Part shown: piece after piece, positions 57,465 to 64,000 of the stretch | Layout of the letters: each line of letters starts with the position of its first letter | Numbering within the stretch: position 1 is the first letter of the stretch | Source of the DNA: Streptantibioticus cattleyicolor NRRL 8057 = DSM 46488 | GTDB lineage: Bacteria > Actinomycetota > Actinomycetes > Streptomycetales > Streptomycetaceae | Direction of reading: 5' to 3' | DNA length: 64,000 bases | NCBI RefSeq assembly: GCF_000240165.1 | Contig: NC_017585.1 | Coordinates: forward strand, 992,001-1,056,000 | Made by a program: the position numbers and the translations under genes | Notes under the pieces: model-generated | What the model was told of the DNA's origin: nothing | Databases searched by the model: none | Seen by the model: the letters and a program-made list of their open reading frames with translations, nothing else

Positions 57465-57926
57465 TCACCTCCGGTATTCGGCGACGGCACGCTCAGCGGT
57501 TTCGAGGAGCGAGCGCACCAGGGCCTCCATGAGCCGTCGCACTACCCGTAGTTGCTCCACTTCATCGAGGTGCTGATCGAAGACCTCCTGGATCGACCGG
57601 AGATGCGGCCGTACCGCCGAGCAGCATTCGGCGAGGCGGACCATCCGCACATCGATCGCCGCTCGCGCCCGCCCTCGGGGCCACTGGTACACGTCCAGAG
57701 ACTTCTCCGCGGCGTCGAGCAGGGACTCCAGCACGACCTGGGTGTGGGTGGCGGCCATGAGTTCCATGAGGTCGGGGTCGCGAAGGGGCTTCTGCGTCTC
57801 CGCCTCGATCTGCTCGAGGTCGGGCCGGATCAGCCTGCAGCGCTCGGCGAGCCAGGACATCCGGGACTCCCACGCGATGCGCAGCTGCCGGGGAGTCCGC
57901 GGAGTGTCTTCGGCACTGTCGCTCAT
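57465..57926 (-). CDS. Unidentified helical protein with repeat structure
   Basis: The 153-residue protein is almost all charged helix and looks like two similar halves: RMSWLAERCRLIRPDLEQIE with HTQVVLESLLDAAEKSLDVY, and RMVRLAECCSAVRPHLRSIQ with RRLMEALVRSLLETAERAVA. Each half holds the pattern R-M-x2-LAE-x2-x-x-x-RP-x-L. It starts 20 bases before the gene on its right. No family recognised; a helical-bundle internal duplication is the clearest feature. The WD40 gene lies 41 bases upstream in the same direction. Confidence 0.65.
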   Translation of the reverse strand: MSDSAEDTPRTPRQLRIAWESRMSWLAERCRLIRPDLEQIEAETQKPLRDPDLMELMAATHTQVVLESLLDAAEKSLDVYQWPRGRARAAIDVRMVRLAECCSAVRPHLRSIQEVFDQHLDEVEQLRVVRRLMEALVRSLLETAERAVAEYRR

Positions 57927-57967
57927 GGCCAAAGGCCAGGGAGGCACGTGGGGTTGTGCAACGCCCG

Positions 57968-60016
57968 TCAGCCGCCGACGGCCAGGGCGAGCAGCCCGCC
58001 GGAGGTGGCGACGAGGAGCCGGTCACCGGCAGCCGCGAGCGCGGACACCGGAGAGTGGACGGGGATCTTTGCCACGCAACGGAACTCCTCCAGGTCCCAC
58101 AGGCGCACCCACCGGTCCTTGCCGCCGCTCGCCAGCACGGTGCGTCCCCCGAGCGACAGCAGACTCAACCCGCGGACCCAGTCCTGGTGGCCGCGCAGCA
58201 CCTGCTCGGTCCTTCCGGTGGCGAGATCCCAGAGGCGCACCGTGCCGTCATGGCTGCCGCTGGCCAGCAGCGTCCGCCCGTCCACCGGCACCGCGCACAC
58301 CGCGTTGACCCAGCCGGAGTGGCCGACCAGCGCGGCGGGATGGTCGTCCCCCGTGGTGTGCCACAGCCACACGTACGAGTCCCAGCCGACGCAGGCCAGC
58401 AGGGTGTGCTCCGGCAGGGTGATCGCGCACATGGCGCGGAGCTTGCCCTTGTGCCGGGCCACGGTACGCAGATGCTCGCCGGTCTCCGGGTTCCAGAGCC
58501 GCACGTTGGCGACGTCCCCGAGCAACGGCTCACCGCAGGTGGCCAGCAGCTGCCTTCCCTCCTGCGGCACCGGGCACACCGCGGTGAACGCCTCGGAGAC
58601 GAGCTCCCCCTCGGCCGTACGCACCCAGGCGGAGGGGTCCTGCGGGGTGCGCCCGATGACGCGGATGTCCTCGCCGGCCACGGGGTCGTGCAGGCGGACG
58701 GAACCGTTGCGGCTGACGGCCGCGAGCACCGGCCGGCCGCCGACAGGCAGTGCGCAGACCCCGCCGACCCAATCCCCGGTGTAATCCCGTTCCTCGCGGT
58801 CCAGCACATCCGTACGGCTGCCGGTCTCCGCATCCCACAGGCGCACCGCCCCGTTGGTGCTTCCGCTCGCCATCAGGGTCCGGTCGCCGAGCGGTACCGC
58901 GCAGAGCGTGTCGAACGATTCCCGCAGGCCCGGGCAGGCCGGCGGCTCGGCCGCCGGATCCCACAACCGCACCATGCCGTCGAACTTCCCGCCCCCGCTG
59001 GCCAGCAGCGCACGGTCGGGCAGCGGCAGCGCGCACACCCCACCCCACACCGGGCCGGTGTGCCCCTCGAAGACACGCACCAGCTCTCCGGTGCCCGGGT
59101 CCCACAGCCGCAAGCCGTAGTCCCCGCCGCCGACACCGGCCAGCAGGGTGCGGTCACCGGCCCGCACCTCGCACACACCGTAGGTCCCCCCTCGGCCGGG
59201 ACCGAGCCGGCGCAGCACATCACCGCTGCCCGGATCCCACAGCCGGATCGTGCCGTCGTCCCCACCACTGGCCAGCACGGTACGCCCGTCCAGTGACACC
59301 ACGCACAACGTGTACACCGGCCCGGTATGACCCACGGAGTCGACGGGGACGTAGCCCGGCCGGTACAGAACACAGGTCGCCCCGCGCGTCGGGTCGGGTC
59401 GGCCGACGAGTTCCCGCACCGGCCGACCGGTGACCGCGTCCCACAGCCGGATCGTGCCGTCGTCCCCACCGGCGGCCACCACGGCACGGCCGTCGACGGC
59501 GAGCGCGCACAGCCCGCGCACCGGGTGGGCGCCGTCGAACGGTTCGGTACCGGCGTCGAACACGTGCAGTTGGCGACCGGCTGCCAGGTCCCACAGGCGT
59601 ACCGTGCCGTCGTCCCCGCCGCTCGCCAGCAGCACACGGTCACCGAGTGGCACCGCGCACAGGCCGTTGACCAGCCGGCCGTCGTGCCCGGGCACGGTAC
59701 GCGGCGACCGCTCACCGGTGCGCGGATCCCACAACTCCACCGTTCCGTTCGCGCCGCCGACGGCCAGCAGCACGCCCTCCGGGACGGGGACCGCGCACAG
59801 CGCGAACACCGCTGACCGCTGATCCCCCAGGACGCGGGTCTCCTCGCCGGTGACGGGGTCCCAGATCCGTACCCGGCCGTCATCCATCCCGCCGGCCAGC
59901 CGTGTCCCCTCGGGCAGCGGCACCGCGCACAGCGCCTCCACCGCTTGCGCCCCGCTGTCGAGGGCCGACACCTCGGCCCGACCCGGCCCCGCGGTCCACA
60001 ACGTACGGTACGTCAC
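57968..60016 (-). CDS. Large WD40-repeat protein
   Basis: From GTG 60016 (after GAGAAGGGG) the product has 682 residues made almost only of WD40 repeats, about 13 full ones plus a degenerate last one. Each carries a version of LCAVPL..RTLLASGGDDGT followed by VRLWDPxTG. Fourteen blades would make two seven-bladed propellers. There is no kinase, protease or NACHT module and no signal peptide, which is unusual, as actinobacterial WD40 domains are normally C-terminal to such modules. It is a likely protein-interaction scaffold; partner unknown. Confidence 0.88.
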   Translation of the reverse strand: MTYRTLWTAGPGRAEVSALDSGAQAVEALCAVPLPEGTRLAGGMDDGRVRIWDPVTGEETRVLGDQRSAVFALCAVPVPEGVLLAVGGANGTVELWDPRTGERSPRTVPGHDGRLVNGLCAVPLGDRVLLASGGDDGTVRLWDLAAGRQLHVFDAGTEPFDGAHPVRGLCALAVDGRAVVAAGGDDGTIRLWDAVTGRPVRELVGRPDPTRGATCVLYRPGYVPVDSVGHTGPVYTLCVVSLDGRTVLASGGDDGTIRLWDPGSGDVLRRLGPGRGGTYGVCEVRAGDRTLLAGVGGGDYGLRLWDPGTGELVRVFEGHTGPVWGGVCALPLPDRALLASGGGKFDGMVRLWDPAAEPPACPGLRESFDTLCAVPLGDRTLMASGSTNGAVRLWDAETGSRTDVLDREERDYTGDWVGGVCALPVGGRPVLAAVSRNGSVRLHDPVAGEDIRVIGRTPQDPSAWVRTAEGELVSEAFTAVCPVPQEGRQLLATCGEPLLGDVANVRLWNPETGEHLRTVARHKGKLRAMCAITLPEHTLLACVGWDSYVWLWHTTGDDHPAALVGHSGWVNAVCAVPVDGRTLLASGSHDGTVRLWDLATGRTEQVLRGHQDWVRGLSLLSLGGRTVLASGGKDRWVRLWDLEEFRCVAKIPVHSPVSALAAAGDRLLVATSGGLLALAVGG

Positions 60017-60093
60017 CGCCACCCCTTCTCCCCGTCGCTGCGCCCAAGTTACCCTGGCCGGAAGGGAGAGGCCGAGCCGTTGGAGGCCGTGCT

Positions 60094-60510
60094 GTGATCG
60101 GACGGCTGTGGCGAGCACGTCGCGACCGGCGCCGGTACCTGGCCAACCTCGAGCCATGGCTGCTCCGCGCCGCCCGCGACGTGGTCTTCGACGGCATCAC
60201 CCGTGCCCAAGCGTCCCCCTCCGGGCGCGCCTTCGTCGGCGTCGAGGACGTCATCGACCAGGTCCGCCGCGACCTGCGCGACCAGACCATCCTCGGCGCC
60301 ATGCTGGAAGCACGCCGCCGACAACGCACCTTCCAGGACTCCGTCCACGACGCGGTCCAAGAAGGCAAACACCTCGGCGAGATCGCCGAAATCCCCACCT
60401 GGGCAGCCGCGGCGGCCCTGCGCGCCCACCTCGAAAGGCCGCGCCCGGACCCCCTTCCGCTCGACACCGACGCGTACGACGTCGTCGACGAGCCGCCGAC
60501 CGCCCCTTGA
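60094..60510 (+). CDS. Unidentified 138-residue protein
   Basis: It starts at GTG 60094 with GGAGG 8 bases upstream. The sequence is helical and basic at the start (IGRLWRARRDRRRYLANLEP), then VEDVIDQVRRDLRDQTILGA and GKHLGEIAEIPTWAAAAALR, with an acidic end (DTDAYDVVDEPP). It is divergent from the WD40 gene, with 77 bases between the two starts. No family recognised. Confidence 0.55.
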   Translation: MIGRLWRARRDRRRYLANLEPWLLRAARDVVFDGITRAQASPSGRAFVGVEDVIDQVRRDLRDQTILGAMLEARRRQRTFQDSVHDAVQEGKHLGEIAEIPTWAAAAALRAHLERPRPDPLPLDTDAYDVVDEPPTAP

Positions 60511-60516
60511 GGAGGG

Positions 60517-61308
60517 TCACGACCGGTCGAATGTGCCGGCGCGCCGCCGCCTCATCCACCGGCCACGAGCCCACAGCGCGGCGGCGACACCCCAACGCAG
60601 CGGCACACCGGGCTTCCGCATCCCGAACGCGCGACGCGCCCGGTCGTCGAAGAGCGCTCCGAACGCGGCTTGTGCCAGGGGGGCCACGGGCCGGGGGAAC
60701 CGGTCGGCCAGCACCGAACGGGTGGATCCCAGCAGCAGGCGGCCTTCGGGTGTCGGTGCGAAGCGCTCGGTTTCGTAACGGGTCATCCACGCGGCCAGTT
60801 CCGCATAGGAGTCGGGCATGCCGTCGATGCCCATACGACGCGCGAGCCCCGCGTAGAAGACATGGGCCGCGTCACGTTCGGTCCTGGTGGTGGGACGCCA
60901 CGCGTGCTGGTCGATCCATCGCAACGGCGTGACGCAGAAGGCCGCGAGCACGTAGACGAAGTCCTCCTCGGCCGCGGGCAGCCCGGCATGCAGTCTCACC
61001 AGAGCGTCGATCACTGCCTGCCCTCGCGGGGCGTCCAGGCCGTGGTGGATGAGGGCATACATCATCTCCCCGGTCACCTTCGCCCGGACTTTGGGCCGGG
61101 TCGTCATCTTCCCCGTCCCGGCGAGGACGCGGGCGATGGCCGGAACGGCGAAGGTGCGGTAGAAGCCGAGGTTCAGGCCGATCTTCAGATCGACCGCGAA
61201 GTCATCCGTGGCCAGCCGCCGGTACAGCACATGAGCCTGCCGCTCCCGCTCCGCGAGGTCGACGGGACAGGGCCGGCGCCCGGAGGGTGTGTCGTGCTTC
61301 GGCGTCAT
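60517..61308 (-). CDS. Oxygenase MpaB-family protein (DUF2236)
   Basis: The 263-residue protein fits the MpaB/latex-clearing DUF2236 family: LKIGLNLGFYRTFAVPAIAR, VRAKVTGEMMYALIHHGLDA with a His pair typical of haem binding, VYVLAAFCVTPLRWIDQHAW, and RMGIDGMPDSYAELAAWMTR. These are haem-dependent oxygenases acting on isoprenoid chains or unknown substrates. Starting at ATG 61308, it converges on the small gene at 60094 with a six-base gap. Confidence 0.85.
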   Translation of the reverse strand: MTPKHDTPSGRRPCPVDLAERERQAHVLYRRLATDDFAVDLKIGLNLGFYRTFAVPAIARVLAGTGKMTTRPKVRAKVTGEMMYALIHHGLDAPRGQAVIDALVRLHAGLPAAEEDFVYVLAAFCVTPLRWIDQHAWRPTTRTERDAAHVFYAGLARRMGIDGMPDSYAELAAWMTRYETERFAPTPEGRLLLGSTRSVLADRFPRPVAPLAQAAFGALFDDRARRAFGMRKPGVPLRWGVAAALWARGRWMRRRRAGTFDRS

Positions 61309-61779
61309 CGCCGGCCGCCCGTTGTTTTTGCCACGAGCACGAGATGGCGCCGAGTTCCGACGTCGACAACACCGCCCTCCGCCACCAGGATCCGGCCCGC
61401 GCCGCGCAACGGGACCGCCGGCGAATCGCCTACCTCCCGGAACGCGCGCGGCCCGGGCGCAGACGCGACCAGGCCCCGACGCCCAGGGCCGTGCCGATCC
61501 CCGCGAAGGTGCCGGCCCCGGCCGGAACGACCCACCCGGTGAGGGGAGTTCTCGCGTGACCGCCGCCACCCTGGTGGGAACTCGGCGGCCGGCCCGGCCG
61601 AGCCGCACCGCCCATGCCCCCACCGCGCCCCGGACCGGAGGCAAGCGACGAACACACCGGCGACGCCGGCGCGGTGACCGATGGCCCTGGGGCCGAGGCG
61701 CGGGGATTGACGGCCCGAGGCGCACGCCACCGGTCGGTGGCGGTGCCGCCGAGCCGTCAGCCAACGGGGCGGGGAGGGT
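61309..61779. other. Stretch without a convincing gene
   Basis: This 470-base stretch contains short open frames on both strands but none with a ribosome site, family resemblance and natural composition together. A minus-strand frame ending at 61430 has a hydrophobic Gly/Ala-rich C-terminus (WVVPAGAGTFAGIGTALG) that could be a decayed membrane-protein end. A plus frame from ATG 61344 to 61559 is Arg/Pro-rich. I treat both as unsupported. The area lies next to two truncated genes, so it may be further debris. Confidence 0.4.
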
Positions 61780-62109
61780 TCAGCCGCCGTGCGTGGCCCT
61801 GCTGCGGTATCGGTGGACGACCGGCACGCAGCCGGCAGCGATGGCCAGCAGGCCACCGACGGCGCAGTAGGCGACAGTGTTGCTCATCCCGGTGGAAGCC
61901 AGGCCGGCGGCCGTGCTGCTCCGGGCCGGCCGGCCGAGGGGTGCGAGGGCGGCGGCCTGGGCTCGTGTGCCGATCGTGCCTGAGGCAGAGGTAACCGGCG
62001 CGGCGGTGGTCGGAGCGGGGGTGGGGGCAGCCGCGTCGGTGCGGGCGGCCGTCGACGCGGCCTTCAACTGGAGAGTTGTTATCGAGTAGGGGGGCAGTGT
62101 CTGTGTCAC
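61780..62109 (-). pseudogene. 3' fragment of a secreted glycoside hydrolase with LAxTG sortase signal
   Basis: The frame begins TQTLPPYSITTLQLKAAS, which is how the last beta strand of many secreted glycosidases (with a final beta-sandwich) reads. An Ala/Thr/Pro-rich linker follows, then LASTG, a hydrophobic segment (NTVAYCAVGGLLAIAAGC) and a basic end. LAxTG is the sorting signal of class E sortases of actinobacteria. The entire catalytic part is missing: its 5' side meets the truncated expansin gene at about 62095-62109. Confidence 0.7.
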
Positions 62110-62599
62110 CGACTACGAGTCGGCCAGGGCGTGCGGGGCCTATGTGCTGGTCCGCGCGGCCAACGGAGCCTCCGTCACGGTACGGATCGTCAACGAATGC
62201 CCCTGGCCCTGCGCGCCAGGACAACTCGACCTCAGCCGACAGGCGTTCGCCAAGCTCGCCGACCTCTCGGTGGGCCGCCTCCCGATCTCCTGGTCGCTGC
62301 TGAGCCCGGACCTGCCGGGCACGATCGCCATCCGGTACAAGACCGGGTCCACCACGTGGTGGTGCGGGATCCAGGTGATCGGCCACCGGAATCCGGTGGC
62401 CGCGCTGTCGGTGCGGACCGCCGGCGGTTGGCGGCGGTTGCCCCGCACCGACTACAACTACTTCCTGTCCACCGATGGCACCGGCTGCGGCGGGACGCTC
62501 AGGATCACCGACGTCTACGGGGAGCGACTGACCGTCGCAGGCATCGCCGTGCGGCCGGACGTCGCGCAGCCGACCGGCGTTCAGTTCGCCCGGCGTTGA
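62090..62599 (+). pseudogene. Expansin-like protein lacking its N-terminus
   Basis: The frame opens right after a TAG at 62087 and reads SVCVTDYESARACGAYVLVR, VTVRIVNECPWPCAPGQLDL, SRQAFAKLADLSVGRLPISW. That is the second half of the double-psi barrel (RlpA/expansin D1), followed by a CBM63-like domain: YKTGSTTWWCGIQVIGHRNP, GGWRRLPRTDYNYFLSTDGT, GCGGTLRITDVYGERL. The signal peptide and first barrel strands are absent. GTG 62144 could start a shorter reading but would lack a signal for export. It is one of two genes cut at the same breakpoint. Confidence 0.75.
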
Positions 62600-62694
62600 C
62601 CAGCCCGCCGGACGGCCTCCACCGGCCCGCGACCGAGCACGAGCGCCGTTCGGATCCCGGGCCGGGCACTGTTAGGCTGCGCCCCGTTGTTAAC

Positions 62695-62712
62695 GCGCAC
62701 ATTGTTGTGCGC
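62695..62712. promoter_or_regulatory. Inverted repeat upstream of the sigma factor
   Basis: GCGCACA, TTGT, TGTGCGC is a perfect 7-bp inverted repeat that lies 31 bases before the ATG of the sigma gene, preceded by GTTGTTAACGC. It could be an operator or part of the promoter. Confidence 0.45.
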
Positions 62713-62742
62713 ACATCATTGTCAGGAGAAGGCGACCGAGGG

Positions 62743-63273
62743 ATGCTCCTCGACGACGCGTCCGCGGAGTTCCACGAATTCTTCGAACGCCACTATGCCG
62801 AACTCGCCCGTCTGGCACACCTCCTGACCGGCGAGACCGACGCGGCGGACGATCTCGCCGCGGATGCCCTGGTCGCCCTTTGGCAGCGCTGGGACCGGTT
62901 GCGGCAGGCGCACCACCCGCTCGCCTACGCCCGCGGCGTGGTGGCCAACCTGGCGCGCGGGCGGATCCGCAGCGCGGTGCGCGAGCGACGCCGGATCACG
63001 TTGTTCTGGTCCCGCAGCCCGCAGACGGCGGAGGGACCGGACGTGGCGGACGTGCTGGACGTCCGTGCGGCACTCGCCCGGCTGCCGTTCCGTAAGCGCG
63101 CCTGCGTGGTGCTGCGGCACGCCTTCGACCTGTCGGAGAAGGACACGGCGGTGGCGCTGGGCATCTCGGTCGGTACGGTGAAGAGCCAGACCTCGAAGGG
63201 AATGGCCGAGCTGGAAAGGATACTTGGCGCACGAGCGGTCGGGGACCTGGTGGCGGGGAGGAGGAACCGGTGA
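62743..63273 (+). CDS. SigE-family ECF RNA polymerase sigma factor
   Basis: The 176-residue protein has sigma region 2 (FFERHYAELARLAHLLTGET, DDLAADALVALWQRWDRL) and region 4 (LARLPFRKRACVVLRHAFDL, EKDTAVALGISVGTVKSQTS). It belongs to the SigE-type group 'SigE family RNA polymerase sigma factor' of Streptomyces rather than true SigE. AGGAG is 15 bases from the ATG and GAGGG nearer. Its stop overlaps the start of the membrane partner gene (GTGA). The two should work as sigma factor and membrane regulator. Confidence 0.9.
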   Translation: MLLDDASAEFHEFFERHYAELARLAHLLTGETDAADDLAADALVALWQRWDRLRQAHHPLAYARGVVANLARGRIRSAVRERRRITLFWSRSPQTAEGPDVADVLDVRAALARLPFRKRACVVLRHAFDLSEKDTAVALGISVGTVKSQTSKGMAELERILGARAVGDLVAGRRNR

Positions 63274-64000
63274 ACGAGGAGATCGCCCGTCGGCTGCGCG
63301 AGGCCGCCGACGCTCACCGGCCCGACCGCGCCAGGATGCTGGCCCGGGTGGAACGCGGCGTGGCCGGCCCCGCCGTCCGACACCGCGCGCGGCCGTTCGC
63401 GAGGTCCGGGACCTTCGCGAGGTCCGGGACCAGGGCCGCGTTCGCCGGGCTCGCCGCCGCCGTAACCCTGGTGACCGGCGGCTTCGCCGTGGCCGCCATC
63501 GTCGCGACCACGTCGCCGTCGCCCACCGTGAGCGCGCCTGCCGTCCCGTCCCCGACCGCCGGCTCCCCGCGACCGACGGCGACCCGCCTCACCCCTGTCG
63601 GGCCGGCCCCGGTCACCACCTCGGGCAGCTCGCGCCCGACTCCGGCGGCCACCAGTCCTTCGCCGGCCGCCGACGAGAGCCGGAACGGGGCACTGTGGTC
63701 GGCCGGCTCCGTCGACCCGCACAGCAACGTCTACTGGACGCAGAGCAACCTCGTCCTCCAGACGACCCAGCCGCTCACCTCGCTCGTGATCGAGATGCGG
63801 TTCGCGCAGACCGGCGGGGTGCGGAACACCGGTACCTGGCAGACCCTGCCGAGCGGTGACTTCACCGTCACCGTCGAGGAGGCCGGCGGCACGTCGGTCT
63901 ACCGCTGGGTCCTCAAGCCGGGCCTGACCGTGCCGACCGGGAGACACGAGTTCGCCGCCCAGTTCAACCACGCCACCGGCGTCCGCAGTGCCGCGGGCGA
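63270..64000 (+). CDS. Membrane partner of the sigma factor (partial, runs off the window)
   Basis: The frame starts at GTG 63270 and is open to the window end (243 residues seen). The cytoplasmic start (EEIARRLREAADAHRPDRAR) resembles the sigma-binding part of such partners. A membrane helix is at about 57-79, then a Pro/Thr/Ser linker, then a beta-rich domain from about 145 (NVYWTQSNLVLQTTQPLTSL, GTWQTLPSGDFTVTVEEAGG, TGRHEFAAQFNHATGVR). The outside domain could bind polysaccharide, as in the RsgI-type anti-sigma factors. An 18-bp tandem repeat lies in its basic region. Confidence 0.75.
   Translation, partial: MNEEIARRLREAADAHRPDRARMLARVERGVAGPAVRHRARPFARSGTFARSGTRAAFAGLAAAVTLVTGGFAVAAIVATTSPSPTVSAPAVPSPTAGSPRPTATRLTPVGPAPVTTSGSSRPTPAATSPSPAADESRNGALWSAGSVDPHSNVYWTQSNLVLQTTQPLTSLVIEMRFAQTGGVRNTGTWQTLPSGDFTVTVEEAGGTSVYRWVLKPGLTVPTGRHEFAAQFNHATGVRSAAG
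63396..63431 (+). repeat. 18-bp perfect tandem repeat in the sigma partner gene
   Basis: TTCGCGAGGTCCGGGACC occurs twice in a row and encodes FARSGT twice just before the membrane helix. The length is a multiple of three, so the frame is kept. The variable copy number would change the length of the juxtamembrane basic region only. Confidence 0.85.

Noticed and set aside
61344-61559. Short plus frame in the gene-poor stretch
   Set aside because: Arg/Pro-rich, no ribosome site, no family resemblance.
1-64000. tRNA, rRNA or CRISPR loci
   Set aside because: I saw no cloverleaf with a TTC loop, no conserved rRNA segments and no regularly spaced identical repeats; a covariance-model search would be needed to exclude a divergent tRNA.

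Overview
ORGANISM. The base composition is very GC-rich with strong G/C at third codon positions. GTG starts, GTGA start/stop overlaps, Tat-type signal peptides, many TetR/MarR/GntR regulators and several actinomycete families (DUF4185, CGNR zinc finger, SigE-family sigma factor, MmyB-type XRE regulators) point to a Streptomyces or close relative. This looks like accessory chromosome: many single-gene metabolic and resistance modules, each with its own divergent regulator, two insertion sequences, and an unusually large number of broken genes. I saw no rRNA, tRNA or CRISPR array.

LAYOUT. 0-4.3 kb: a DUF1348/TetR divergent pair with two palindromic operators, a cupin, and an ABC ATPase/permease operon. 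4.4-9.55 kb: an island of small regulators and Cys-rich proteins (GntR, two non-catalytic resolvase-like proteins, two zinc ribbons, several unknowns). It is bounded by a direct repeat of the 3' end of an MmcQ/YjbR gene, so it looks inserted. A deleted second copy of its left end lies at 11.81-11.99 kb. 9.6-15.6 kb: NUDIX, HxlR/aldo-keto reductase, an isochorismatase-like gene broken by a 22-bp tandem duplication, and a GlxA-type AraC regulator split by an IS30-family element whose transposase lacks the catalytic glutamate. 15.1-22.8 kb: resistance and stress genes, with MarR/VOC, an ABC-F protein followed by a virginiamycin B lyase, MFS/MarR, and OhrR/Ohr. 22.9-37 kb: mostly exported or envelope enzymes (M15 peptidase-like, DUF1906 glycoside-hydrolase-like, metallophosphoesterase, PI-PLC-like, DUF4185) plus an alpha/beta hydrolase, a PNPOx-like protein, a P450 and an MFS exporter. 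37.2-38.1 kb: an intact IS5-family element. 38-50 kb: a frameshifted methyltransferase, a universal stress protein, a DHA2 MFS pump with a beta-sandwich tail and its TetR, a P450-TetR-ferredoxin operon, an acetoacetate decarboxylase-like enzyme, an XRE/SDR pair, and a Met/His-rich copper-type lipoprotein. 50-61.3 kb: a DUF2075 nuclease/helicase, holin-like and DUF6479 proteins, hemerythrin, GH15, MerR/quinone oxidoreductase, a large WD40 protein and an MpaB-like oxygenase. 61.8-64 kb: two cell-wall/cellulose genes truncated at one shared breakpoint, then a SigE-family sigma factor with a membrane partner that runs off the window.

HOW IT WORKS TOGETHER. Most units are self-contained: a regulator, a palindrome in the shared promoter, and a divergently read enzyme or pump. 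The most coherent function is antibiotic defence (ABC-F plus Vgb would cover streptogramins A and B; three MFS pumps). The least explained piece is the GntR/resolvase-like/zinc-ribbon island. Its GntR appears to control both itself and the first resolvase-like gene through a shared GGACT-N3-CCAGT site.
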